From Chryseobacterium pennipullorum (lineage in GTDB: Bacteria > Bacteroidota > Bacteroidia > Flavobacteriales > Weeksellaceae), in NCBI RefSeq assembly GCF_003384725.1, contig NZ_QNVV01000005.1, positions 1 through 64,000 of the forward strand: a stretch of 64,000 nt of DNA. Reading direction: 5' to 3'. The notes beneath the pieces were generated by a model, which made no database searches, was not told the DNA's origin, and saw only the letters and a list, made by a program, of their open reading frames with translations. Made by a program: the position numbers and the translations under genes. Shown here piece by piece: positions 1 through 7,306 of the stretch. The stretch's first letter is position 1; every line of letters starts with the position of its first letter.

Positions 1-111
1 TTTTTGGCTCCTCCTGCTGGGCTCGAACCAGCGACCCTCTGATTAACAGTCAGATGCTCTAACCAACTGAGCTAAGGAGGAATGTCCTTTGTTTTAAGTG
101 GTGCAAATATA
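1..111. repeat. direct repeat around tRNA-Asn, copy 1
   Basis: Positions 1-111 are identical to 1573-1683: the complete tRNA gene, its 5' leader and the -7 promoter element. Identity stops directly upstream of the -7 element. The window starts at position 1, so the repeat may extend further left. Such a long exact copy points to recent tandem duplication or gene conversion. Confidence 0.9.
5..81 (-). tRNA. tRNA-Asn (GUU), copy 1
   Basis: Read on the minus strand this is a full cloverleaf with a 7-bp acceptor stem (TCCTCCT with AGGAGGA), the D-arm sequence AGCTCAGTTGGTTAGAGC, anticodon loop CTGTTAA giving anticodon GTT (Asn), the T-arm sequence GGTTCGAGCCC, discriminator G and an encoded CCA. 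The whole gene and its 5' flank are repeated exactly at 1577-1653. Confidence 0.96.
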
Positions 112-134
112 AAAGTAATATTAATATCAGTCAA
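104..134 (-). promoter_or_regulatory. promoter of tRNA-Asn copy 1
   Basis: On the minus strand TTG (132-134), a 20-nt spacer and TATATTTG (104-111) match the Bacteroidetes housekeeping promoter (TTG-N19/20-TAnnTTTG). The -7 element lies inside the 111-bp repeat shared with copy 2, while the -33 element lies outside it. Confidence 0.7.
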
Positions 135-335
135 GTTTTATCGCCTCTTCTCAATCATTTTAAACTAAATGTATTGAAATTCAATAAGAAATATTTTCAA
201 TATTTTTTTTGATAAATGAGAATTGCTCCCCAAAATATCAGCAAAGGGGTACTTAGAAAAGCCGAAAGCCTTTCCTTACCATATATAAATGCATCCTTCC
301 AGTAACCGAACTGATGAATCTTTTGAGGCTGCCTC

Positions 336-1379
336 TTACTGTGCATCTAATAGTTTGTAATGTAATACCCTATAAGGAGTGTTGCTGTTATCGTCAAAAA
401 AATTTTCTTTGTATGGGATCTTTAGATGATCTAATAACCGTAACATATTAAAACCTGTTGAGTAAAAATAACGGACAGAACTGCTTTGATACATCCATGG
501 CTTATCTTCCAGCTTAAACGCTTTTAATAGGGATGGATCATAATAGCGGTCGGTTTCAGCAAGTTCTTTGTCGACTGGGATATTTTTGAATGCAAGATAA
601 AGCTGGTACTCTATATATCTCGCGCTGCCTTCCATTTTTTCCATAAATTCTTCCTGGTGGGTAAGGTCAAATTTTTCCTCCTGACTAAATCTTAACAGGC
701 GTTGACTTCGCTTTAACGCATATTGAGCAAAAAGAGCCTTGATTTGGGGCAGTCTATTCTTGCTCAGACATTCCAATAAGAGCTGATTTTCTTGCTCAAT
801 ACTTTCCCTGAACCAGGGATAGCGCTCATAATAGGATTGCAGTTTGGTGATGCTAAGCGTTATCGAATCGTTGGCGAATCGGATAAATTCCGGATGCCTG
901 AACTGAAAGCCGTGAAAATATTCGTGAAGAATAACAGTTGCCCAGGTCTGGGTATCAGAGACCTCTTCAATATGTTGACGGGTGGACTCAAAATCACTGC
1001 AAAGTACAACGGGATACTGGTACCATAGCTTACTGCTGTCCGTGCTTTCGTAAGCGGTGGCCATATGAAATTCATCAGTATCCAGGCGTTGTGTTTCTTC
1101 AATGAGCAAACTTCCTTTTTTGTAAGTTTGCTTAGGTGACTTTTTTAAGGTTTTGGAAATAGGACGTCCTGTAATGAATGTGCTTGTAGGAGTGAAAAGG
1201 GCAATATCAGCAGCATACTTTTGTGAACTGAATTCCGGCCATGCCTTGTCAACATGCTTTTTAAGACTGTGAAGATATTCGATGCGCCGAACCTCAAGAT
1301 TGTTGTTTTGGGCATGAAAATATGATGTAAATGTGAATAGAGTGCTAAAGAGCAGTATCCTGAATAATGGTATCTCCAT
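336..1379 (-). CDS. putative secreted HExxH zinc metallopeptidase
   Basis: A 347-aa protein if started at the ATG at 1379, which places a signal peptide (MEIPLFRILLF... ending FHAQ) at the N-terminus; a longer frame to 1424 adds 15 residues that do not look like a start. The middle carries HEYFHGFQF, an HExxH zinc site, and about 110 residues later EGSARYIEYQ, where a glutamate could be the third zinc ligand as in gluzincin-type peptidases. I recognise no named family and the substrate is unknown. The gene lies alone between two identical tRNA-Asn genes and is transcribed in the same direction. That setting raises the possibility that it arrived with, or was trapped by, the tRNA duplication. 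The coding call is firm; the peptidase function is inferred from the motif. Confidence 0.75.
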   Translation of the reverse strand: MEIPLFRILLFSTLFTFTSYFHAQNNNLEVRRIEYLHSLKKHVDKAWPEFSSQKYAADIALFTPTSTFITGRPISKTLKKSPKQTYKKGSLLIEETQRLDTDEFHMATAYESTDSSKLWYQYPVVLCSDFESTRQHIEEVSDTQTWATVILHEYFHGFQFRHPEFIRFANDSITLSITKLQSYYERYPWFRESIEQENQLLLECLSKNRLPQIKALFAQYALKRSQRLLRFSQEEKFDLTHQEEFMEKMEGSARYIEYQLYLAFKNIPVDKELAETDRYYDPSLLKAFKLEDKPWMYQSSSVRYFYSTGFNMLRLLDHLKIPYKENFFDDNSNTPYRVLHYKLLDAQ

Positions 1380-1545
1380 GCCTTTTTTTGCTAATATAAT
1401 AAAGATATAGTGAATCAAGTGCAAAAGTTGTGGATTAAGGATTCAATTATGGAGGAACAGGTAGGAAAACTAGTAGTGCATATCTTTTTAGCGTCTGGTC
1501 CTTTACAATTTTGTCTAATTGCAGTACTGCTAAATAACAGAAATA

Positions 1546-1577
1546 AAAAAAGACCTACATTTCTGTAAGTCTTTTTT
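1546..1577 (-). terminator. terminator after tRNA-Asn copy 2
   Basis: Inverted repeat AAAAAAGAC-c-TAC / GTA-a-GTCTTTTTT with a short loop directly beyond the CCA end of the tRNA. It is A/T-rich on both sides and could stop transcription in both directions. Confidence 0.65.
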
Positions 1578-1683
1578 GGCTCCTCCTGCTGGGCTCGAAC
1601 CAGCGACCCTCTGATTAACAGTCAGATGCTCTAACCAACTGAGCTAAGGAGGAATGTCCTTTGTTTTAAGTGGTGCAAATATA
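1573..1683. repeat. direct repeat around tRNA-Asn, copy 2
   Basis: Exact second copy of positions 1-111. The two copies bracket about 1.46 kb that holds a single gene. Confidence 0.9.
1577..1653 (-). tRNA. tRNA-Asn (GUU), copy 2
   Basis: Identical in sequence to the copy at 5-81, with anticodon GTT, intact acceptor and T arms and encoded CCA. It has its own promoter upstream and its own terminator downstream, so it should be expressed independently of copy 1. Confidence 0.96.
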
Positions 1684-1706
1684 GGACGAATATTTATACC
1701 CTACAA
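1676..1706 (-). promoter_or_regulatory. promoter of tRNA-Asn copy 2
   Basis: Minus-strand TTG (1704-1706), 20-nt spacer, TATATTTG (1676-1683). The spacing equals that of copy 1 although the spacer sequence differs, so both copies look to have functional promoters. Confidence 0.7.
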
Positions 1707-1733
1707 ATATTTTTTAGAAAATTATCGAAAAAA

Positions 1734-3224
1734 TTATAATTTCCCTGCAAAGATCTTGAAAATATCACTTCCGAAAATCAGTAACATCAAACCTAACAGG
1801 AAGATAACTCCAATCATCTGTGCGTTTTCCAGCACCTTTTGCGGCACCGGTTTTCCTACAATTATTTCATATAATGTAAACAATACGTGTCCACCATCAA
1901 GTCCCGGGATTGGTATAAGGTTAAGGAAAGCCAACCATACCGAGAACATTGCTGTAAAGCTCCAGAAAGCTGTCCAGTCAATAGAAACATTACCTTTTGC
2001 GTCTTTACTCACGGGCATGTTTTTAACAATGGCGATAGGTCCCCCCACATTTTTATATCCCTGGATTTTGGAGTTAAACATGATCTTGAACTGTTTTACC
2101 TGTGTAGTCAGTGCATCGATAGATCTTGTAAACCCTCTTGGAATAGCCTCTCCGAACGAATATTTCTTAGTCGTTACAATAGATTTCGCGATACCCTTAG
2201 CATCAATAGCTACACCTAGTTTTCCGTTTTTATCTACTGAAACTGAAGGTAAAGTCTGTACAGTGCCATTTCTCTCGACATCTACAGTAATTGTTTTTCC
2301 TTTATTTTCACCTAAAAGTGTACTTACCTCATCAAAGAATGCTGCTTTTTTTCCATTGATTCCAATAATTTTATCTCCTTTAGCCAATCCTGAAGACTGG
2401 GAAGCCGGAGTGGCTAGCGAGTCAATCACCATTGGAACTCTCGGAGTAATATATAGTCTGGCTTCCTTCTGCTTAAGAACATCTGCAACACCGTCTGCAT
2501 TTACCGGGAATGTTACTTCCTGACCATTTCTCATTACAGTAACGTTATCGCCCAAAAGGATGTTGATGGATGTGCTTTCTAACCGTTCTGCCGGTTTTCC
2601 GTCGACACTGATGACTTTGTCTCCATTCTGAAAGCCCATTTTCTTTCCTGCATCTGTCGCTTCAATTCCATTGTTGAATTTGGTGATGTCGGTATAGGTC
2701 TCCCCATTGAAGAATGACAAGCCACTATAGATTAACCATGCCAGAAAAAAGTTCACAGTAACACCTCCCAGCATAATAATCAATCTTTGCCATGCCGGTT
2801 TTGATCTGAATTCCCATGGTTCTGCCGGTTTTTTCATTTGAGCAGTGTCCATGCTTTCATCTACCATTCCTGCAATTTTTACATAGCCTCCAAAAGGAAG
2901 CCATCCGATGCCGTATTTGGTTTGTTCTGGATGTTTTCTCCAATCACTGTCCGGAAGTTTAGATATATCGATAGGCACTTCTTCTTTCTTTCCATTGACC
3001 TCTATCACTTTAGAATCCGGCAGATTTGGGGAGAAAAACTTATATTCCCATTTTCCATTGATTTTTTTCATTGAAAAAATGGAAAACCATGGATCAAAAA
3101 ACAGGAAAAATTTCTCTGCTCTGGTCTTAAACCATTTTGCCGGTAAAAAGTGCCCTAGCTCATGAAGAAGCACAAGTATAGAGATGCTCAGAATGAACTG
3201 AAAGAGTTTGATTGCTATTTCCAT
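1734..3224 (-). CDS. rseP: RIP metalloprotease RseP (site-2 protease)
   Basis: A 496-aa polytopic inner-membrane intramembrane zinc protease. HELGH at residues 21-25 in the first membrane segment and NLIPIPGLDGGH near residues 435-446 are the two zinc-site motifs of the S2P/M50 family. Between them lie two PDZ-like regions with GxDKI/GDKV signatures. The family cleaves membrane-anchored anti-sigma factors and residual signal peptides. At 496 aa it is longer than the roughly 450-aa enterobacterial form, as is common in Bacteroidetes, because of an insertion after the first helix. It stands alone, with a good promoter at 3249-3278. Its targets cannot be deduced from the neighbours. Confidence 0.95.
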   Translation of the reverse strand: MEIAIKLFQFILSISILVLLHELGHFLPAKWFKTRAEKFFLFFDPWFSIFSMKKINGKWEYKFFSPNLPDSKVIEVNGKKEEVPIDISKLPDSDWRKHPEQTKYGIGWLPFGGYVKIAGMVDESMDTAQMKKPAEPWEFRSKPAWQRLIIMLGGVTVNFFLAWLIYSGLSFFNGETYTDITKFNNGIEATDAGKKMGFQNGDKVISVDGKPAERLESTSINILLGDNVTVMRNGQEVTFPVNADGVADVLKQKEARLYITPRVPMVIDSLATPASQSSGLAKGDKIIGINGKKAAFFDEVSTLLGENKGKTITVDVERNGTVQTLPSVSVDKNGKLGVAIDAKGIAKSIVTTKKYSFGEAIPRGFTRSIDALTTQVKQFKIMFNSKIQGYKNVGGPIAIVKNMPVSKDAKGNVSIDWTAFWSFTAMFSVWLAFLNLIPIPGLDGGHVLFTLYEIIVGKPVPQKVLENAQMIGVIFLLGLMLLIFGSDIFKIFAGKL

Positions 3225-3248
3225 TAATAAATTTTAGATTTTAATTTG

Positions 3249-3278
3249 CAAAGGTAACAATTATCAAAACTATGCCAA
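3249..3278 (-). promoter_or_regulatory. rseP promoter
   Basis: Minus-strand TTG (3276-3278), 19-nt spacer, TACCTTTG (3249-3256), ending 25 nt before the rseP start codon. This is a full match to the Bacteroidetes consensus. Confidence 0.65.
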
Positions 3279-3280
3279 AC

Positions 3281-3308
3281 AAAAAAGCCTCCCGATACGA
3301 GAAGCTTT
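3281..3308 (-). terminator. terminator of the outer-membrane protein gene
   Basis: Minus-strand hairpin CTTCTCG-tat-CGGGAGG within AAAGC...GCTTT flanks, followed by a T run. It separates the upstream beta-barrel gene from rseP. Confidence 0.6.
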
Positions 3309-3330
3309 GTCATATTTAAAGACGATTTGA

Positions 3331-3771
3331 TCATAAATTGAAAGAAACTCCAAGGCTTCCGTTATTCCCTACCTCAGCAAATACTCCAATTTTTTCAGTG
3401 AAAAAGTATCTTGCACCGATATGGGCTCCAATCCCGAAATCTTTTCCCAGAACACCCAGATCGACTCCTGGATAAATATCCCATTTTGCCGGTAGATTCA
3501 GAGCTTCCTGTAAATGGAAATTCAGCCTTCCAAAAATGAAAACACGATTATCCTTATCGTTGTCTTTATAATTGCTGAAATAGGCATTCAGACCGGCACC
3601 TACCGATATAAGCTTGTTAAGGCCATAATCATAAGTTCCCGTAACTCCTGTTCCGTATCCCCATGCACTCAGACCAAGCTGCACTTTCTGATCTCCCTTT
3701 CCTGTCCATGCCTGCGCATTGGCCATGCTTCCGAAAAAGAATATCATCACCATAAAAACCAGTTTCTTCAT
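3331..3771 (-). CDS. small outer-membrane beta-barrel protein
   Basis: A 146-aa protein with a clear signal peptide (MKKLVFMVMIFFFGSMANAQ). The mature part is a succession of alternating polar/hydrophobic strands (KVQLGLSAWGYG, LISVGAGLNAYF, VFIFGRLNFHL, IGAHIGARYFF, IGVFAEVGNNG) and ends in GVSFNL with an aromatic residue near the C-terminus, as expected for a small Bacteroidetes outer-membrane barrel. It may belong to the DUF6646-like group, but I cannot confirm that. It is monocistronic with a terminator downstream. The function is unknown; the outer-membrane location is inferred. Confidence 0.8.
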   Translation of the reverse strand: MKKLVFMVMIFFFGSMANAQAWTGKGDQKVQLGLSAWGYGTGVTGTYDYGLNKLISVGAGLNAYFSNYKDNDKDNRVFIFGRLNFHLQEALNLPAKWDIYPGVDLGVLGKDFGIGAHIGARYFFTEKIGVFAEVGNNGSLGVSFNL

Positions 3772-3972
3772 AAATTTTTTAAATTTTTAGTGATCGTAAT
3801 AAAAAGTATCTGTATCAAAAATGAAACCGAAAGATATTCATTTCTACAAAAATAAAATACTTTAGTAAAACATTATGAAAATAAGTCGTCAGAGAAAACC
3901 TGTTCAGCTGCCGGGTTTTCTTTTTTGCAGATAAAGGTGTATTTTTATATGATAATTTTAAAAAAAGAGAAG

Positions 3973-4725
3973 ATGAAAGTTGTAGGACTTAATTTGGATA
4001 TCATCTGGAAAAATAAGACTGAGAATTTTAAAATAATTGAGCATGAGCTCCGGGATGTGGAAGCAGATCTGATTGTACTGCCTGAAATGTTTTCCACAGG
4101 CTTCTGTATGGATGCTTCTGAAGTCTCTGACCGCCATGATGAATCGCTGGATTTTTTAAAAAAGATCGCTAAAGAAAAAAATGCAGCTCTCTGTGGAAGT
4201 GCTCCGGTAGAGCAGAATGAACACTTTTATAACAGGATGTATTTCGTGCAACCGGATGGTGAAACATTATTCTATGACAAAAGGCATTTGTTCTCTTTTT
4301 CAGGAGAAGATAAGGTATATACGCCGGGTAAAGACCGGGTGATTGTGGAATACAAAGGGCTGCGATTTCTGCTTCAGGTTTGCTATGATCTACGCTTTCC
4401 GGTCTTTGCAAGAAATAATAATGATTATGATGCCGTTTTGTATGTTGCCAACTGGCCTGAGAAGAGGGTGGGTGCCTGGGAGCATCTTCTAAAAGCAAGA
4501 GCGATTGAAAATCTGGCTTATGTTTTTGGCTTAAACAGAATAGGGACCGACGGAAATAATCTGTTGTATCAGGAAAGCTCTCACTGCTTCTTTGCGGACG
4601 GAACAGAAATCTCTCAAAAACAAGGAAACCTTGTATCTGCAGAATTGAATAGAGATGAATTGAAAGATTTCAGAACCCATTTTCAGTTTTTGAATGACAG
4701 AGATTCTTTTTCAATTGAATTTTAG
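3973..4725 (+). CDS. nitrilase-family omega-amidase (YafV/NIT2-like)
   Basis: A 250-aa carbon-nitrogen hydrolase. The catalytic triad is visible: Glu38 in LPEMFSTGF, Lys103 in YDKRHLFSF and Cys137 in QVCYDLRFP. LPEMFSTGF and the CYDLRFP context are typical of omega-amidases, which hydrolyse alpha-ketoglutaramate or alpha-ketosuccinamate formed by glutamine transaminases, for instance in methionine salvage. The ATG at 3973 is chosen over the upstream in-frame start at 3925 because it follows the purine-rich AAAAAGAGAAG and begins directly with the first beta strand (MKVVGLNLD). The gene is monocistronic, with a repeat and terminator downstream. Confidence 0.88.
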   Translation: MKVVGLNLDIIWKNKTENFKIIEHELRDVEADLIVLPEMFSTGFCMDASEVSDRHDESLDFLKKIAKEKNAALCGSAPVEQNEHFYNRMYFVQPDGETLFYDKRHLFSFSGEDKVYTPGKDRVIVEYKGLRFLLQVCYDLRFPVFARNNNDYDAVLYVANWPEKRVGAWEHLLKARAIENLAYVFGLNRIGTDGNNLLYQESSHCFFADGTEISQKQGNLVSAELNRDELKDFRTHFQFLNDRDSFSIEF

Positions 4726-4731
4726 GTTTTT

Positions 4732-4820
4732 CCCACAGATTTCGCAGATTTTCACAGATGTTTAATTTTTATACAAAAAAATAGGTGCAGTTATCTGTGG
4801 AAATTCGTGTGATCTGTGGG
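4732..4820. repeat. imperfect inverted repeat, REP-like
   Basis: Arms at 4732-4759 and 4793-4820, 28 nt each with 22 of 28 positions complementary; each begins and ends with CCCACAGAT- or ATCTGTGG-type blocks. The spacer is AT-rich. Because the element lies between two genes and is not a simple terminator, it may be a member of a dispersed intergenic repeat family. Confidence 0.6.
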
Positions 4821-4835
4821 GATGTAAAAACAAAA

Positions 4836-4859
4836 AAAACTGTGAAAAATCACAGTTTT
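4836..4859. terminator. bidirectional terminator
   Basis: Perfect hairpin AAAACTGTGA-aaaa-TCACAGTTTT between the convergent omega-amidase and thioredoxin genes; its right arm overlaps the trxA stop codon. Confidence 0.75.
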
Positions 4860-5157
4860 AAGCATATTCTTGTAAAAGTTGTGTGAGGGTATTCACATCA
4901 TGCACACCACTTTCTTTCCATAACAGTTCTCCTTTTTTGAAAACCGCCAGTGTAGGGACTCCGCGCACTCCATATTGAGCGGCCAGTGCAGGATATTGAT
5001 CTACATCTACCTTAATGATTCTGGCTCCCTCACCAATATTTTCTTTTACAGTATTTAAAACCGAAGACTGTACTTTACATGGTTGGCACCATGTGGCAAA
5101 AAAGTCAATAAGTACCGGTCTGTCAGAATCAATGATTTCCTGAAATTTTTGTGACAT
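4858..5157 (-). CDS. trxA: thioredoxin
   Basis: A 99-aa cytoplasmic thioredoxin-fold protein with no signal peptide. The redox site is WCQPCK in FFATWCQPCKVQS, with Gln in place of the usual Gly of WCGPCK. The cis-Pro loop GVRGVPTLAVFK is present. It is the last gene of a leftward operon behind a rhodanese lipoprotein (17 nt) and a persulfide dioxygenase-rhodanese fusion. This placement suggests a role in reducing protein or low-molecular-weight persulfides rather than general housekeeping. That role is inference from context. Confidence 0.9.
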   Translation of the reverse strand: MSQKFQEIIDSDRPVLIDFFATWCQPCKVQSSVLNTVKENIGEGARIIKVDVDQYPALAAQYGVRGVPTLAVFKKGELLWKESGVHDVNTLTQLLQEYA

Positions 5158-5174
5158 AATTGTGGTTTTACAGT

Positions 5175-5546
5175 TTATTTTTTATCCGTTTCTTCCTGAA
5201 TGGCTTTTACATTTTTCCAGCTGGTCCCATCGTAAGCCTCCACTCCGTTTTTCTTTAAGATTTCCATTGCCTGGTCTGCCTGTACGCCTTTATTGCAGAA
5301 AACAACCACTTTCTTTCCTTTTAGGGATTCCATATTGCTTTTAAGCTCTGCCAAAGGAATATTGACAGCATTCCTTGCAGAACCTGCTGCATATTGTTCG
5401 GGGATTCTTACATCTACAAGCATTGTTTCGCTATTGTTGACGGTCTCTCTGATAGAATGTGCAGGAATATCTGCAGTATGCGCCGTTTTACAGGCGTTGA
5501 TGATCAGCATTGAAGCTAAGAGGCCACCTAAAAGTTTAACTTTCAT
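5175..5546 (-). CDS. rhodanese-domain lipoprotein
   Basis: A 123-aa protein starting at the ATG at 5546. The first residues MKVKLLGGLLASMLIINAC form a lipoprotein signal with the cleavage Cys at residue 19. One rhodanese domain follows, with the active-site loop CNKGVQADQA in VVFCNKG; the catalytic Cys is present. It should sit in the periplasm or outer membrane and carry sulfane sulfur. It starts 4 nt after the stop of the MBL-rhodanese gene and precedes thioredoxin, so the three form one operon. The longer frame to 5576 overlaps the upstream gene and would bury the lipoprotein signal. Confidence 0.9.
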   Translation of the reverse strand: MKVKLLGGLLASMLIINACKTAHTADIPAHSIRETVNNSETMLVDVRIPEQYAAGSARNAVNIPLAELKSNMESLKGKKVVVFCNKGVQADQAMEILKKNGVEAYDGTSWKNVKAIQEETDKK

Positions 5547-5550
5547 GGTT

Positions 5551-6960
5551 TTAAGAAGTTTTAGATTGGCATACAAAATCCGTTGTTGGAAGTTTTTCTG
5601 TCTTTTTTATTCCGTTGAAACCGCCTTCTATTTCGGTGAAATTTCTGATACCGTGTGAGTTAAGGATACTTGCGGCAATCATGCTTCTGTATCCTCCTGC
5701 ACAGTGAAGGAAAAAGTGTTCGGAGTTATCAATTGTACGGGCCCAGTCACTGATAGCATCCAACGGCTTGTTGTAGGCATTATCAATATGTTCTGCTGAA
5801 TATTCGGTCAGTTTCCTTACATCAATTACTTTAGCCTCTTTTGTAAATTGCTCTGCAAATTCAGCAGGAGAAATTCTTTTGATTTCGTCTGTTTCTTTAC
5901 CAGCGTTTTTCCATGCGGCGAAACTTCCTTTAAGATAGCCAACCACATGATCAAAACCTACGCGGCTTAATCGGGTAATCACTTCTTCTTCTGTCCCTTC
6001 GTCTGCTATCAGTAATAAAGGATGCTTTACATCTACAATAAGAGTTCCTACCCAAGGGGCGAAATCTCCTTTCAGTCCTATATTGATCGAATTTGGAACA
6101 AAACCTTTGTGAAAGTCGGCAGCCCCACGGGTATCTAAGATCAATGCGCCGGTTTCTTCTGCCAGAGCTTCAAAATCTTCTGGAGCAACTGGGTGTAACC
6201 CTTTATCCATCACAACATCAAGGCTTTCATAGCCTCCTTTGTTCAGGGCTACATTCATTCCGAAATATTTCGGTGGTGCCGTAAGCCCGTCAAGAACTTC
6301 TCTGATGAAAGATTCTTTGTCAGGTTGGTTCAATGCATAATTTGTTCTTTTCTGATTTCCTAAAATATCCACGGTCTCTTTCTGCATATTTTTTCCGCAT
6401 GCCGAACCGGCACCGTGAGCCGGATAAACGGTAAGACTGTCATCTAAAGGCATTATTTTATTCTGAAGACTGTCGTACAGGATGCCGGCAAGATCTTCCT
6501 GCGTAAGATCGGTGGCTTTTTGTGCCAGATCCGGTCTCCCAACATCTCCAAGAAATAAAGTGTCTCCTGTGAAAATTGCAGTTTCAGTGCCGTTTTCATC
6601 AATCAGAAGGTAAGTGCTGCTTTCCATGGTATGTCCCGGAGTGTGCAGTACTTTTATCTTTACTTTTCCAATGTCAAAGATTTGATGGTCTTCCGCAATG
6701 ATTGTTTCAAATTCGGGAGCAGCGGTGGGTCCGTAAACAATCGGAGCACCGGTTTTCTTGCTAAGGTCCAGATGTCCTGAAACGAAATCAGCATGGAAAT
6801 GGGTTTCAAAAATATATTTTAAAGTGACATTGTCTTTCTCCAGACGATCCAGGTAAGGTTTTACCTCTCTCAAAGGATCAATAATAGCCGCTTCATTTTC
6901 TGATACAATATAATAGGCTCCCTGAGCCAGACAGCCCGTATATATTTGTTCAATTTTCAT
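5551..6960 (-). CDS. persulfide dioxygenase-rhodanese fusion (CstB/PRF-like)
   Basis: A 469-aa three-part protein. The N-terminal 230 residues are a metallo-beta-lactamase fold of the ETHE1 type (THFHADFVSGH, HTPGHTMES, FTGDTLFLGDVGRPDL), the non-haem iron persulfide dioxygenases. Next comes a rhodanese-like domain (LILDTRGAADFHKG) with no Cys in its active loop (LLIADEGTEEE), and then a C-terminal rhodanese with the catalytic loop HCAGGYRS. The order dioxygenase, pseudo-rhodanese, rhodanese matches the known CstB architecture, which turns persulfides into thiosulfate or sulfite. The ATG at 6960 opens directly on MKIEQIYTGCLAQG; a longer frame to 7029 adds an unlikely leader. First gene of a sulfur operon, with a palindrome upstream at 7053-7068. 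Confidence 0.92.
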   Translation of the reverse strand: MKIEQIYTGCLAQGAYYIVSENEAAIIDPLREVKPYLDRLEKDNVTLKYIFETHFHADFVSGHLDLSKKTGAPIVYGPTAAPEFETIIAEDHQIFDIGKVKIKVLHTPGHTMESSTYLLIDENGTETAIFTGDTLFLGDVGRPDLAQKATDLTQEDLAGILYDSLQNKIMPLDDSLTVYPAHGAGSACGKNMQKETVDILGNQKRTNYALNQPDKESFIREVLDGLTAPPKYFGMNVALNKGGYESLDVVMDKGLHPVAPEDFEALAEETGALILDTRGAADFHKGFVPNSINIGLKGDFAPWVGTLIVDVKHPLLLIADEGTEEEVITRLSRVGFDHVVGYLKGSFAAWKNAGKETDEIKRISPAEFAEQFTKEAKVIDVRKLTEYSAEHIDNAYNKPLDAISDWARTIDNSEHFFLHCAGGYRSMIAASILNSHGIRNFTEIEGGFNGIKKTEKLPTTDFVCQSKTS

Positions 6961-7052
6961 TGGGTCTTTTTTTAATGAGTTAAAGATACAAAGTATTAGA
7001 TGAAATCTAAATGAAATGTTAAATCCCATTGATAGTTTCTTTCAATACTTTG

Positions 7053-7068
7053 CTAAACGATTGTTTAG
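7053..7068. promoter_or_regulatory. palindromic operator candidate CTAAAC-N4-GTTTAG
   Basis: Perfect 6-4-6 palindrome in the 346-nt gap between the divergent persulfide dioxygenase operon and the HerA-like gene. Its core TAAAC-N4-GTTTA recurs at 24041-24054 in front of a TetR gene. It lies about 93 nt upstream of the dioxygenase start. The rest of this gap shows weak TACTTTG-like -7 elements in both directions and no convincing small ORF. Confidence 0.55.
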
Positions 7069-7306
7069 TGTTTTTTACTTTGAGCAAAAAGAATGCCTTG
7101 CCAAAAATGAATTTGCAATTGCTGTTTTTTATCATGTTTGGTAGCGTGAATAGAGGTTACAGGCGTCATATATAATATCGGATAAGTGGTTTGAAATTTG
7201 CAGGTGCTGTTCCAGAGTCCTTTCACAGGATAATGTAAGAAGTTCTGTGGGATATCATTAAATATTTTATAAAAACCTTTATATTTATCAGGTAAAAATC
7301 AATCAG

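Noticed and set aside
7090-7300. Small ORFs in the gap before the HerA-like gene
   Set aside because: The longest frames are about 20 codons and show neither start context nor composition of a real gene.
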